DNA of 64,000 nt from Pseudomonas abietaniphila. GTDB lineage: Bacteria > Pseudomonadota > Gammaproteobacteria > Pseudomonadales > Pseudomonadaceae. The stretch lies in NCBI RefSeq assembly GCF_039697315.1, contig NZ_CP155619.1, positions 4,154,001 to 4,218,000 on the forward strand. Direction: 5' to 3'. The notes under the pieces were generated by a model. It was not told the origin of the DNA. It searched no databases and worked only from the letters and a program-made list of their open reading frames with translations. Positions within the stretch are counted from its first letter, which is position 1; the number at the start of each line of letters is the position of its first letter. A program made the position numbers and the translations under genes. Of this stretch, positions 34,077-44,658 are shown piece by piece.

Positions 34077-35744
34077 ATGCGAGTCGTGACACTCAAGACC
34101 CTCGCCTTGTCGGTCATCTTTGCCGTCAGTTCGCCTGTGTACGCCGTCGTGCTGGAAGGTGGGGCCGTTGCAGCACCTGACCAGTACGGCGCCGACGTCG
34201 CCGCGCAAATCCTGAAAAAAGGCGGCAACGCCGTCGATGCCGCAGTGGCGACGGCGTTCACACTGGCCGTGACCTACCCCGAAGCAGGCAACATCGGCGG
34301 GGGCGGGTTCATGACCCTGTTTATGAAGGGCAAGCCTTACTTCCTTGACTACCGCGAAACCGCGCCCAAAGCCGCCAGCCGCAATATGTACCTGGATGAG
34401 AAAGGCGACGTGATCCCCGGCATGAGCCTGGTGGGGGCGCGCGCATCCGGCGTGCCCGGTACGGTGATGGGGCTGTGGGAAGCGCATCAGAAGTTCGGCA
34501 AGCTGCCGTGGGCCGAGCTGCTGACACCCGCCATCGGCTACGCGAAAAACGGTTTCACAGTGGCCGACAAGCAATACCTGTACGGCGAAGCAGCGATCAA
34601 GCAGCTCGAGGGCAAGACCAACTTTGGCGACTACTTCGGCGGCATGAAGGCGGGGGACACATTTCGTCAGCCGGAGCTGGCCAAGACGCTTGAGCGGATC
34701 GCGGACAAAGGCGCGAACGAGTTCTACCAGGGTGAGACAGCCGACCTGCTGGTCGCGCAGATGCAGCGCGACAACGGGCTGATCACCAAGCAGGACCTGG
34801 CCGATTACAAGGCCGTATGGCGCAAGCCGTTGCGGGTGAACTTCGACGGAAACACACTCTATACCGCGCCGCTTCCCAGTTCGGGCGGTGTGGCATTGGC
34901 GCAGCTTATCGGCATCAAGCAGCAATTGAGTGACGACTTCAAGGGCGTGCCGCTCAACTCTGCGCGTTACATTCACCTGTTGGCGGAAATCGAAAAGCGG
35001 GTGTTCGCCGACCGCGCCAATTACCTCGGCGACCCTGACTATTCTCAGGCGCCGGTGAGCCAGCTGACCGACCATGTGTATCTGGTTCAACGCGCCCATG
35101 AGGTTAACCCGAACGCCATTTCTCCCACCGAGCACATCAAGGCCGGTCTTGAATCGCACCAGACCACGCACTTCTCCATCGTCGACGCCAAGGGCAACGC
35201 GGTCAGCAACACTTACACCCTGAACTGGGATTACGGCAGCGGTGTGGTGGTCAAGGGCGCGGGCTTCTTGATGAACGACGAGATGGACGATTTCAGCGCC
35301 AAACCGGGTGTGGCCAATGCCTTCGGCGTGGTGGGCGGCGATGCCAACGCCATCGAGCCCGGCAAGTGCATGTTGTCGTCGATGAGCCCAAGCCTGGTGA
35401 CACGCGACGGTGCCGTAACGCTGGTGCTGGGCACGCCGGGCGGGTCGCGGATCTTCACCACGGTCTTTCAGGTGCTGAACAACCTCTACGATTTCCACAT
35501 GCCGTTGAAAGACGCGGTGGCGGCGCCACGCGTGCATCATCAGTTGCTGCCGAAGGACACAATCTTCACCGAGAAATTCGCGCCGCTGCCCACGCCGGTG
35601 GTCGAAGAGCTGCAGACCATGGGCTATACGCTCAAGGACCAAGGCTGGTCGATGGGCAATGTGCAGGCGATCAAAATCGACGGCACGAAAGTCGAAACCG
35701 CCTCCGACCCGCGAGGCAGGGGCGTGGGGAGGGTGGTGAAGTAA
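34077..35744 (+). CDS. ggt: Gamma-glutamyltransferase
   Basis: A 555-residue periplasmic N-terminal-nucleophile hydrolase that transfers or hydrolyses gamma-glutamyl groups from glutathione. A signal peptide ends at PVYA. The precursor is expected to self-cleave before Thr363 in HQTTHFSIVDAKGNAVSNTYTLN. NIGGGGFMTLF and SSMSPSLV carry the substrate-binding Gly and Ser residues, and GTPGGSRIFTT lines the active site. Length matches the family. It is flanked by repeats and looks like a single-gene transcript. Confidence 0.96.
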   Translation: MRVVTLKTLALSVIFAVSSPVYAVVLEGGAVAAPDQYGADVAAQILKKGGNAVDAAVATAFTLAVTYPEAGNIGGGGFMTLFMKGKPYFLDYRETAPKAASRNMYLDEKGDVIPGMSLVGARASGVPGTVMGLWEAHQKFGKLPWAELLTPAIGYAKNGFTVADKQYLYGEAAIKQLEGKTNFGDYFGGMKAGDTFRQPELAKTLERIADKGANEFYQGETADLLVAQMQRDNGLITKQDLADYKAVWRKPLRVNFDGNTLYTAPLPSSGGVALAQLIGIKQQLSDDFKGVPLNSARYIHLLAEIEKRVFADRANYLGDPDYSQAPVSQLTDHVYLVQRAHEVNPNAISPTEHIKAGLESHQTTHFSIVDAKGNAVSNTYTLNWDYGSGVVVKGAGFLMNDEMDDFSAKPGVANAFGVVGGDANAIEPGKCMLSSMSPSLVTRDGAVTLVLGTPGGSRIFTTVFQVLNNLYDFHMPLKDAVAAPRVHHQLLPKDTIFTEKFAPLPTPVVEELQTMGYTLKDQGWSMGNVQAIKIDGTKVETASDPRGRGVGRVVK

Positions 35745-35790
35745 ACGCGTCGGGATGATCGTCCGGCCTCCGATCAGATAACGCCGCATT

Positions 35791-36565
35791 GATCGTTCCC
35801 ACGCTCTGCGTGGGAATGCATCCCTGGACGCTCCGCGTCCGTGTTGGGGTGACGCGGAGCGTCACGGTTTGCATGCCCACGCGGAGCGTGGGAACGATCA
35901 AGACAGGATTTGGGTTTGGCCACGGATCAGGCAGCGGCAAATAACCTTGTAGGAGCGCGCTTGCCCGCGAATGGCCGGTACATCCGACGCACCTTTGTCG
36001 CCTGTGCTCAAGTTTCGCGGGCAAGCGCGCTCCTACAGGATTTGTGTCTGACGCTGAACAATTGAGCGCCACAAACCACTGTGGGAGTGAGCTTGCTCAG
36101 GAAGAGGCCGGTACATCCGCAAAATATTCTGCGGCTGAAATTCAGCATTCGTGAGCAAGCTCACTCCCACAGGTTTCTGATCGTCCCCACGCTCTGCGTG
36201 GGAATGCATCCCTGGACGCTCCGCGTCCGCAGCAGGGTGACGCGGAGCGTCACGGTTTGCATGCCCACGCGGAGCGTGGGAACGATCAAGACAGGATTTG
36301 GGTTTGGCTATAGATCAGGCAACACCGCATTACGTTGTAGGAGCGCGCTTGCCCGCGAATGGCCGGTACATCCGACGCAGATCTGTCGTCTGTGCTCAAG
36401 CTTCGCCGGCAAGCGCGCTCCTACAGGGTTTGTGTCTGACGCTGAACAATTGAGCGCCACAAACCACTGTGGGAGTGAGCTCGCTCACGAATAGGCCGGT
36501 ACATCCGCAAAATATTCTGCGGCTGAAACTCAGCATTCGTGAGCAAGCTCACTCCCACAGGTTTT
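35791..36565. repeat. Tandem duplication (2 x about 388 bp) of a three-REP-pair block
   Basis: Unit 1 is 35791-36178 and unit 2 is 36179-36565, differing at only a few positions. Each unit has three nested inverted pairs: GATCGTTCCCACGCTCTGCG/complement, TGTAGGAGCGCGCTTGCCCG/complement, and TGTGGGAGTGAGCTTGCTCA/complement, joined by identical linkers such as GGCCGGTACATCCG. It fills the space between ggt and the convergent prfC, and no gene is seen in it. Confidence 0.92.
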
Positions 36566-36602
36566 ATGTTCGCCGCGATCTGCGGCGAACCCTTATGACG
36601 CC

Positions 36603-38186
<1,584 letters not shown>

Positions 38187-38520
38187 GGGAAATCGCCCGA
38201 GAGGTGATTCAAAAAAGGGCCGGGATTATAGCCTAAACAACGGCAATAACCGAACCGTTCAGTCGATAAAGGGTGGCTAAATAGTGTCCACCGTGGGAAC
38301 CTTTCAGACCACGGAGACGTCCATTCCCCCGTAACGACACGTTGCAGGGGCTGCAAAATCAGCAAGTTAGCTTGACGAAGCTGCGCTCATGGCTTGTGTT
38401 TTCGCCGAGGTTCAACCCTTTCCGGCGACCCCACCCGCTGCTCTTCGCGAACGCTCGCACGCTGCCTGAAAAGGCCAGTTACGCGCGATGCGTTCGCCGA
38501 CTGAAATAAGGAGTCCGCCC
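38187..38520. other. Intergenic region between divergent prfC and the betaine-type ABC operon
   Basis: The 334 nt hold promoters of both genes but no recognisable gene or strong hairpin. The AAGGAG at 38508-38513 sets the GTG start of the ABC permease. A moderately AT-rich part (38219-38285) next to prfC is the likely prfC promoter. Confidence 0.5.
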
Positions 38521-39234
38521 GTGGCTAATCGCTATGGCAAGGGGCTATTGGGAGGTGTGATTGTCATTGCACTCCTGGCCCTGCTGGTCCAATGGATCGG
38601 CATCAGTACCATCAGGCAGTATCAGGACGATCTGCTTTTTTATCTGCAAGCTCACGTGATGCTCGTGCTGGCATCGATGCTGGCGGCACTGGTGGTCGGA
38701 ATCCCGACCGGCATTGTTCTGAGCCGACCGAACATGGTTGGCCGCGCCGAACGCTTCATGCAGATCTTCAACATCGGTAACACCGTTCCTCCTCTTGCGG
38801 TTCTGGCCATTGCTCTGGGTGTCCTGGGTATTGGCAGCGGACCTGCCATCTTCGCTTTGTTCCTCGCCTCGCTGTTGCCCATCGTGCGCAACACGTACGA
38901 AGGCCTGAAAAACGTTCAGGGTTCCCTTAAAGAAGCCGCCACCGGCATTGGCATGACACCGCGTCAGGTGCTGTGGCGCGTCGAGCTGCCCAATGCCGTG
39001 CCGATCATCATCGGCGGCGTGCGGGTCGCGCTGGCGATCAACGTCGGCACCGCGCCGCTCGCCTTCCTGATCGGCGCCAATAGCCTTGGCAGCCTGATCT
39101 TCCCCGGTATCGCCCTGAACAATCAGCCGCAACTCGTCCTGGGCGCCGCGTGTACCGCGTTGCTCGCCCTGTTGCTCGACGGCGCCGTGACATTGGCGAG
39201 TCGTCTCTGGCTTGAACGTGGCCTGGCTCGTTAA
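38521..39234 (+). CDS. Glycine betaine/choline-type ABC transporter permease (OsmY/OpuC class)
   Basis: A 237-residue inner-membrane permease with about five to six spans and the EAA loop EAATGIGMTPRQVLWRVELPNAVPIIIGG. GTG at 38521 is the start (AAGGAG 7 nt upstream); the 38488 frame adds residues without a ribosome site. It leads a four-gene operon: permease, binding protein, second permease, ATPase. Homologous to OpuCB/OpuCD and E. coli OsmW/OsmY. The function is compatible-solute or low-affinity betaine/choline uptake. Confidence 0.9.
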   Translation: MANRYGKGLLGGVIVIALLALLVQWIGISTIRQYQDDLLFYLQAHVMLVLASMLAALVVGIPTGIVLSRPNMVGRAERFMQIFNIGNTVPPLAVLAIALGVLGIGSGPAIFALFLASLLPIVRNTYEGLKNVQGSLKEAATGIGMTPRQVLWRVELPNAVPIIIGGVRVALAINVGTAPLAFLIGANSLGSLIFPGIALNNQPQLVLGAACTALLALLLDGAVTLASRLWLERGLAR

Positions 39235-39261
39235 GCAGCCCGCTCAGTGAAAGGAATTTGA

Positions 39262-40218
39262 ATGAAGAAGTTATGCACATTAATAGTGGGCGCTGGCCTG
39301 CTGTTGGCAGGATTCGTCCAAGCGGCCGAAATGCCTGTCTTGCGCATTGGCGCGCGGGTCTTCACCGAGCAGACCATCCTCGCCGAGCTGACTGCGCAAT
39401 ACCTGCGGGACAAGGGGTATCAGGTCCAGATCACCGGCGGCCTGGGCAGTAACCTGGCGCGCAGTGCGCAGGAAGGCGGCCAGCTCGACATGCTCTGGGA
39501 ATACACCGGGGTTTCGCTCGTGGCTTACAACCACGTCGACGAAAAACTCGACAGCGAACAGACCTATCAAAGGGTGAAAGAGCTCGACGCGAAGAAAGGC
39601 CTGGTCTGGCTCTCGCCCTCGAAGTTCAACAACACCTACGCGCTGGCGCTGCCCGACAAAATCGCTCGACAGTACCCGCAGATCAACAATGTCTCCGAAC
39701 TGACGACGGTGCTCAAGGATGAGGCCAAGAAGGGGCACATCGTTGCCCTCGACACCGAGTTCGCCAACCGCTCCGACGGGCTGGTGGGCATGGTCAAGCA
39801 CTACGATATGAACCTGAGCCGTGAAAACACGCGTCAGATGGACGCCGGTCTCGTGTACACCGCGCTGCGCAACGGTCAGGTGTTCGCCGGGCTCGTCTAC
39901 ACCACCGACGGTCGCCTGAACGCCTTCAAACTCAAGGTGCTGGACGACGACAAACACTACTTCCCGGACTACACCGCAGCGCCGGTGATCCGCAAGGAAT
40001 ACCTGGACAAGCACCCGCAACTGGCCGAGCAACTCAAGCCGCTGGCGGCCTTGCTGGATAACCAGACGATGATCGATCTGAACGCGCGCGTGGACGTTGA
40101 TCACGAAAGTCCTACTGTCGTGGCGGCTGACTTCCTGCGCACGCACCCGATCAACCCGTCCGCCGAGAGCGTGCCGATCAAACAGACGCCCGTAGAGCAG
40201 CAGGAGAAGAAACTATGA
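39262..40218 (+). CDS. Glycine betaine/choline-type ABC substrate-binding protein (OsmF/OpuCC class)
   Basis: A 318-residue periplasmic binding protein of the OpuAC/OsmF group with a signal peptide (cleavage near VQAAE). Family features: RIGARVFTEQTILAELTAQYLRDKGYQVQITGGLGSN, DMLWEYTGVSL, and the WEY..T pattern that makes the aromatic cage for quaternary ammonium. Its stop overlaps the second permease start (ATGA at 40215). Confidence 0.9.
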   Translation: MKKLCTLIVGAGLLLAGFVQAAEMPVLRIGARVFTEQTILAELTAQYLRDKGYQVQITGGLGSNLARSAQEGGQLDMLWEYTGVSLVAYNHVDEKLDSEQTYQRVKELDAKKGLVWLSPSKFNNTYALALPDKIARQYPQINNVSELTTVLKDEAKKGHIVALDTEFANRSDGLVGMVKHYDMNLSRENTRQMDAGLVYTALRNGQVFAGLVYTTDGRLNAFKLKVLDDDKHYFPDYTAAPVIRKEYLDKHPQLAEQLKPLAALLDNQTMIDLNARVDVDHESPTVVAADFLRTHPINPSAESVPIKQTPVEQQEKKL

Positions 40219-40868
40219 GCTTCCTGAGCGCTTTCTCTCATCTGGACTGGAATCAGGTCTTTCATCTGACCGTGCAACACATCACCCTCGTCGGCATCGC
40301 AGTCACCCTGGCCATTGTGGTCGGCGTGCCGCTGGGCGTGCTGATGACCCGCTTCCCGACCCTCGCCGGCCCGTTGCAGGCCAGCGCCACGGTGCTGCTG
40401 ACCATCCCGTCGATTGCCTTGTTTGGCCTGCTGCTGCCGTTCTACTCCAAGTTCGGTCAGGGCCTGGGGCCGATGCCGGCGATCACGGCGGTGTTCCTTT
40501 ATTCACTGCTGCCGATCATGCGCAACACCTACCTGGCGCTGACCGGCGTCGAGCCGGGCATTCGCGAAGCCGCGAAGGGCATCGGCATGACCTTCGGCCA
40601 GCGCCTGCGCATGGTCGAACTGCCGATTGCCGTGCCCGTGATTCTCGCCGGTGTCCGCACCGCCGTGGTCATGAACATCGGCGTCATGACCATCGCCGCC
40701 ACCATCGGTGCCGGTGGCCTTGGCGTACTCATCCTCGCTTCCATCAGCCGCAGCGACATGTCGATGCTCATTGTCGGCGCCGTGCTGGTCAGTGTTCTGG
40801 CCATCTTCGCTGACCTGCTTCTGCAATGGCTGCAACGCTCGCTGACTCCAAAAGGATTGCTCAAATGA
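40215..40868 (+). CDS. Glycine betaine/choline-type ABC transporter permease, second subunit
   Basis: A 217-residue permease with EAAKGIGMTFGQRLRMVELPIAVPVILAG as the ATPase-contact loop and several hydrophobic spans. It overlaps the binding protein gene by 4 nt and the ATPase gene by 4 nt, so the genes are translationally coupled. It pairs with the permease at 38521 in a heterodimeric channel. Confidence 0.9.
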   Translation: MSFLSAFSHLDWNQVFHLTVQHITLVGIAVTLAIVVGVPLGVLMTRFPTLAGPLQASATVLLTIPSIALFGLLLPFYSKFGQGLGPMPAITAVFLYSLLPIMRNTYLALTGVEPGIREAAKGIGMTFGQRLRMVELPIAVPVILAGVRTAVVMNIGVMTIAATIGAGGLGVLILASISRSDMSMLIVGAVLVSVLAIFADLLLQWLQRSLTPKGLLK

Positions 40869-42049
40869 CTGTCAAAACCATGATCGAACTTCAAAACCTC
40901 TCCAAAACCTTCCAGAGCAACGGCAAGGAAGTGAAGGCTGTCGATTCCGTGAGCCTGACCGTCAACGAAGGCGAGATCTGCGTGTTCCTCGGCCCGTCGG
41001 GCTGCGGCAAGAGTACGACGCTGAAAATGATCAACCGCCTCATCATGCCAACCTCCGGCAAGGTGCTGATCAACGGCGAAGACACCACTCAGCTCGATGA
41101 AGTGACGTTGCGCCGCAACATCGGTTACGTGATCCAGCAGATCGGTCTGTTCCCCAACATGACCATCGAAGAAAACATCGTGGTCGTGCCCAAGCTGCTG
41201 GGCTGGGACAAGCAGAAGTGCCACGACCGCGCCCGTGAATTGATGAGCATGATCAAGCTCGAACCCAAGCAGTACCTGCATCGCTATCCGCGTGAACTGT
41301 CGGGTGGTCAGCAACAGCGGATCGGCGTGATCCGTGCGCTGGCGGCCGACGCGCCGTTGCTGCTGATGGACGAGCCGTTCGGTGCCGTCGACCCGATCAA
41401 CCGCGAGATGATCCAGAACGAGTTTTTCGAGATGCAGCGCGCGCTGAACAAGACCGTGATCATGGTCAGCCACGACATCGACGAGGCGATCAAGCTGGGC
41501 GACAAGATCGCGATCTTCCGCGCGGGCAAACTGCTGCAGATCGATCACCCGGACACCTTGCTGGCGCATCCTGCGGACGACTTCGTCAGCAGCTTCGTCG
41601 GTCAGGACAGTACCCTCAAGCGCCTGCTGCTGGTCAAGGCCGAAGATGCGGCGGACAACGCACCGTCCGTCAGCCCGGAAACCCCGGTCGCCGATGCGCT
41701 GGAGATCATGGACGAACAGGACCGCCGCTACGTGGTGGTCACCGACGGCAATAACAAGGCCATGGGTTATGTACGCCGCCGCGACCTGCACCGCCAGAGC
41801 GGTACGTGCGAACAATACCTGCGCCCGTTCAACGCCACCGCCGCCTACGACGAACACCTGCGCATCCTGCTGTCGCGCATGTACGAGTTCAACCGTTCAT
41901 GGCTGCCGGTGCTGGACGCCGAGAACGTGTTCCTGGGTGAAGTGACGCAAGAGTCGATTGCGGCCTACCTGAGTTCGGGGCAGTCACGGGGCAAGAAGAC
42001 CAGCATCGTTTCGCCGGCAGAAGTGGCGGAGCAGGTGGCATCGGTTTGA
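40865..42049 (+). CDS. Glycine betaine/choline-type ABC transporter ATP-binding protein with CBS domains
   Basis: A 394-residue ATPase of the OpuA/OpuC type. Walker A is GPSGCGKST, signature LSGGQQQR, Walker B LLLMDEPFGAVDP, followed by two CBS repeats (residues about 260-370: PETPVADALEIMDEQDRRYVVVTDGNNKAMGYV and a second). CBS domains in OpuA sense ionic strength. The start at 40865 is coupled to the upstream stop. It completes an osmoprotectant importer. Confidence 0.93.
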   Translation: MTVKTMIELQNLSKTFQSNGKEVKAVDSVSLTVNEGEICVFLGPSGCGKSTTLKMINRLIMPTSGKVLINGEDTTQLDEVTLRRNIGYVIQQIGLFPNMTIEENIVVVPKLLGWDKQKCHDRARELMSMIKLEPKQYLHRYPRELSGGQQQRIGVIRALAADAPLLLMDEPFGAVDPINREMIQNEFFEMQRALNKTVIMVSHDIDEAIKLGDKIAIFRAGKLLQIDHPDTLLAHPADDFVSSFVGQDSTLKRLLLVKAEDAADNAPSVSPETPVADALEIMDEQDRRYVVVTDGNNKAMGYVRRRDLHRQSGTCEQYLRPFNATAAYDEHLRILLSRMYEFNRSWLPVLDAENVFLGEVTQESIAAYLSSGQSRGKKTSIVSPAEVAEQVASV

Positions 42050-42071
42050 ACTGACGGAAGAAAGCGGGCCC

Positions 42072-42164
42072 TGTGGGAGTGAGCTTGCTCACGAAGGCTG
42101 GTTGTCAGACCTATACATCTGATTCGGATGTACTGGCCTCTTCGTGAGCAAGCTCACTCCCACA
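42072..42164. repeat. REP-type inverted pair, class GGAGTGAGCTTGCTCAC
   Basis: TGTGGGAGTGAGCTTGCTCA at 42072 and complement ending at 42164. It follows the ABC ATPase stop by 22 nt, so it may end or protect that operon's message. Confidence 0.85.
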
Positions 42165-42334
42165 GAAATGTGCGTCTCTGATAGAACGCCTATCCTGATC
42201 CACGGGAACATCGTCCTGTCACATCGGTCGGTTAATACAGGGTGATGAAACAGACGCGAATGCCCGTCTGGCAAAAACGGGCAGAAAAGCGACATTTTTT
42301 GTTGATCTTGAACCCCTCAGGTCCTAAAGTTCGC

Positions 42335-42425
42335 GCCGAACGTCCATGCTGGAAACGATCCATCCGGCTCAAGTACTGACGACGAGACAGCAAGGCCAAG
42401 GGAACCCGCGTCCCATGGCCTTTTT
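42335..42425 (+). ncRNA. Candidate small RNA or terminated leader upstream of speC
   Basis: A plausible extended -10 (CCTAAAGT, 42323-42330) is followed by about 90 nt ending in a strong intrinsic terminator at 42392-42425. The terminator lies 119 nt before the speC start codon. This arrangement fits a separate sRNA or an attenuated leader; RpoS-type sRNAs of Pseudomonas such as RgsA are one candidate. The family could not be checked. Confidence 0.35.
42392..42425 (+). terminator. Intrinsic terminator in the speC leader
   Basis: AAGGCCA/TGGCCTT and GGGA/TCCC form a stem of about 12 pairs with one mismatch and a 7-nt loop, followed by TTTTT at 42421-42425. It lies upstream of speC in the same direction, so it either ends a short RNA or controls read-through into speC. 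Confidence 0.75.
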
Positions 42426-42543
42426 GCTTTCGGCGACATGCCTTGGGAAGTAGGCGAACCAAAGTGGGGATACGGAGGACGTTCAAGAGGGCAAGGCCCT
42501 CACACCCATTGTTTTTTACCGTTTGCCAACAGGAGTCCCCCGC

Positions 42544-43707
42544 ATGTCGATTCAGGTCGAAGACTATTTCGAGAAAAGCACCTTCGAAAAAATGAAGGCG
42601 TTTGCCGACAAGCAAGAAACCCCGTTCGTGCTCATCGACACCGCAATGATCAGCCAGGCCTATGACGACCTGCGCGCCGGTTTCGAATTCGCCAAGGTTT
42701 ACTACGCGGTCAAGGCCAACCCGGCCGTCGAAATCATCGACCTTCTGAAAGAGAAAGGTTCGAGCTTCGACATCGCCTCGATCTACGAGCTGGACAAGGT
42801 GATGGGCCGTGGCGTTGGCCCGGATCGCATCAGCTACGGCAACACCATCAAGAAGTCCAAGGACATTCGCTACTTCTACGAGAAGGGCGTTCGCCTGTAC
42901 GCGACCGACTCCGAAGCCGACCTGCGTAACATCGCCAAGGCCGCCCCGGGCTCGAAAGTCTACGTGCGTATCCTCACCGAAGGCTCGACGACGGCTGACT
43001 GGCCTTTGTCGCGCAAATTCGGTTGCCAGACCGACATGGCCATGGACCTGCTGATCCTGGCCCGTGACCTGGGTCTGGTGCCTTACGGCATCTCGTTCCA
43101 CGTCGGTTCGCAACAGCGCGATATCAGCGTGTGGGACGCCGCGATTGCCAAAGTGAAGGTGATCTTTGAGCGTCTGAAAGAAGAAGACGGCATCGAACTC
43201 AAGCTGATCAACATGGGTGGCGGCTTCCCGGCCAACTACATCACCCGTACCAACAGCCTGGAAACCTACGCTGAAGAAATCATCCGCTTCCTGAAAGAAG
43301 ACTTCGGTGATGACCTGCCGGAAATCATTCTGGAGCCGGGCCGTTCGTTGATCGCCAACGCCGGTATTCTGGTCAGCGAAGTGGTGCTGGTTGCGCGCAA
43401 ATCGCGTACTGCGGTCGAGCGTTGGGTGTACACCGACGTGGGCAAGTTCTCCGGCCTGATCGAAACCATGGACGAAGCCATCAAGTTCCCGATCTGGACC
43501 GAGAAGAAAGGCGAAGTTGAAGAGGTCGTGATCGCCGGTCCAACCTGCGACAGCGCCGACATCATGTACGAGAACTACAAGTACGGCCTGCCGCTGAACC
43601 TGGCCATCGGCGACCGCCTGTACTGGCTGTCCACCGGTGCGTACACCACCAGCTACAGCGCCGTAGAGTTCAACGGCTTTCCGCCGCTGAAGTCCTTCTA
43701 CATCTAA
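42544..43707 (+). CDS. speC: Ornithine/lysine decarboxylase, fold-type III PLP enzyme
   Basis: A 387-residue alanine-racemase-fold decarboxylase, making putrescine (and probably cadaverine). The PLP lysine is in YYAVKANP near residue 55, the phosphate-binding GGGFPAN near 228, EPGRSLIANAG near 265 and the catalytic Cys in GPTCDSAD near 335 from the partner subunit. AGGAG lies 9 nt before the ATG at 42544. In P. aeruginosa PA4519 (speC) has the same length and neighbourhood. A terminator follows at 43729. Confidence 0.95.
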   Translation: MSIQVEDYFEKSTFEKMKAFADKQETPFVLIDTAMISQAYDDLRAGFEFAKVYYAVKANPAVEIIDLLKEKGSSFDIASIYELDKVMGRGVGPDRISYGNTIKKSKDIRYFYEKGVRLYATDSEADLRNIAKAAPGSKVYVRILTEGSTTADWPLSRKFGCQTDMAMDLLILARDLGLVPYGISFHVGSQQRDISVWDAAIAKVKVIFERLKEEDGIELKLINMGGGFPANYITRTNSLETYAEEIIRFLKEDFGDDLPEIILEPGRSLIANAGILVSEVVLVARKSRTAVERWVYTDVGKFSGLIETMDEAIKFPIWTEKKGEVEEVVIAGPTCDSADIMYENYKYGLPLNLAIGDRLYWLSTGAYTTSYSAVEFNGFPPLKSFYI

Positions 43708-43728
43708 GCGTGATGCCGTGACGCAAAG

Positions 43729-43755
43729 AGCCCGCGAGTGATCGCGGGCTTTTTT
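43729..43755 (+). terminator. Intrinsic terminator after speC
   Basis: AGCCCGCG, a 5-nt loop and CGCGGGCT are followed by six T. It lies 22 nt after the speC stop and 13 nt before the convergent stop of the gene at 43768. The complementary strand lacks an equally good U run. Confidence 0.9.
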
Positions 43756-43767
43756 GTGTCTGGAATA

Positions 43768-44649
43768 TCACTGCCTCGCCGTTTGTTCAGCCTCGTTCAG
43801 AGACGGAATGGCAAGTTCAACCATCAGCTGGAAATCGGCACTGGAGACGGTGGACTGAAGCGTCCTGAACTCAGTCAAGGCAACGCTCTGCGCGTTTACC
43901 AAACGATTGAAACCCTCGCTCAGTTGCTCGGTGGTTTGAATCAGCGTCTGCTGCTGTTGGCCCATCTGGTTGATCTCTTCGTTGACGGCAGCGGTATTCG
44001 CATCGCCTTCGTTTTGGCCAGGCTTGTTGTGGCGGACATACGTTTCAAGCGCGCCGCGCATGAAATCCATGAAACGCGGCAGGATTTCCCGATTGTTCTG
44101 GTGCAGCTGATTGACGATTCCTGCGCCTGTGTGAAACGCCATGAGGGTCTGCGACACCATGGCTTTCATCTGCTGCGCGAATGGCCAGGCGGGACCAGCC
44201 CTGAGCACCAGCAGCTTGCCCTCCAGCAGAAACGGTAACTGACGTAAATCCAGCTTTGAAAGATAGTCACGACGTTGTGCGGCAGGCATGGACGCGAGCG
44301 TGGCTTCAAAGATTGCACTGAATTGCCGGATATCCGCATTCACCCGTTGCTGTTCATGGAAAGCGCGAGGGTAGATCACAGAGAGGTCCGGCCACTGTGC
44401 CAGACGGTTACTCGCGAGCCAAAGCGTCTGGTTGAGTGCAGGTTGATAAACCGTCAAAAAACGCGGGTCAGCACCGATACCCAGCCGTTTTTTTATCCGA
44501 TCCGCTTGTTGCGGCAATTGAACCAGCGTTGCGTGATAGTGGTTGAGGGTGTCGAAGTGACGGGAAGAAATGAGTGCGTCTTGCATGGTGGGGTCTTCCA
44601 TGTACACCGACAACAATGACGGCTCTTGAGCCGCCATTGTCCGGAGCAT
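43768..44649 (-). CDS. Uncharacterised helical protein, third gene of the XaxAB-type operon
   Basis: A 293-residue protein with no signal peptide or membrane span and no family I recognise. It is predominantly helical, with a C-terminal part rich in polar heptads (NEEINQMGQQQQTLIQTTEQLSEGFNRLVNAQSVALTEF). It starts 9 nt after xaxB, so it is in the toxin operon. The first ATG (44649) lacks a good ribosome site; 44586 (GGAAG 8 nt upstream) is an alternative start giving 272 residues. It may be a chaperone, immunity or accessory component; this is inference from position only. Confidence 0.75.
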   Translation of the reverse strand: MLRTMAAQEPSLLSVYMEDPTMQDALISSRHFDTLNHYHATLVQLPQQADRIKKRLGIGADPRFLTVYQPALNQTLWLASNRLAQWPDLSVIYPRAFHEQQRVNADIRQFSAIFEATLASMPAAQRRDYLSKLDLRQLPFLLEGKLLVLRAGPAWPFAQQMKAMVSQTLMAFHTGAGIVNQLHQNNREILPRFMDFMRGALETYVRHNKPGQNEGDANTAAVNEEINQMGQQQQTLIQTTEQLSEGFNRLVNAQSVALTEFRTLQSTVSSADFQLMVELAIPSLNEAEQTARQ

Positions 44650-44658
44650 GAGCGGGCG

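Noticed and set aside
34014..35789. 591-codon minus-strand frame opposite ggt
   Set aside because: Long open antisense frame caused by high third-position GC; ggt on the plus strand has all catalytic motifs.
36081..36494. 137-codon plus-strand frame inside the repeat block
   Set aside because: It is a translation of REP palindromes (repeated IVPTLCVGM-like words), not a gene.
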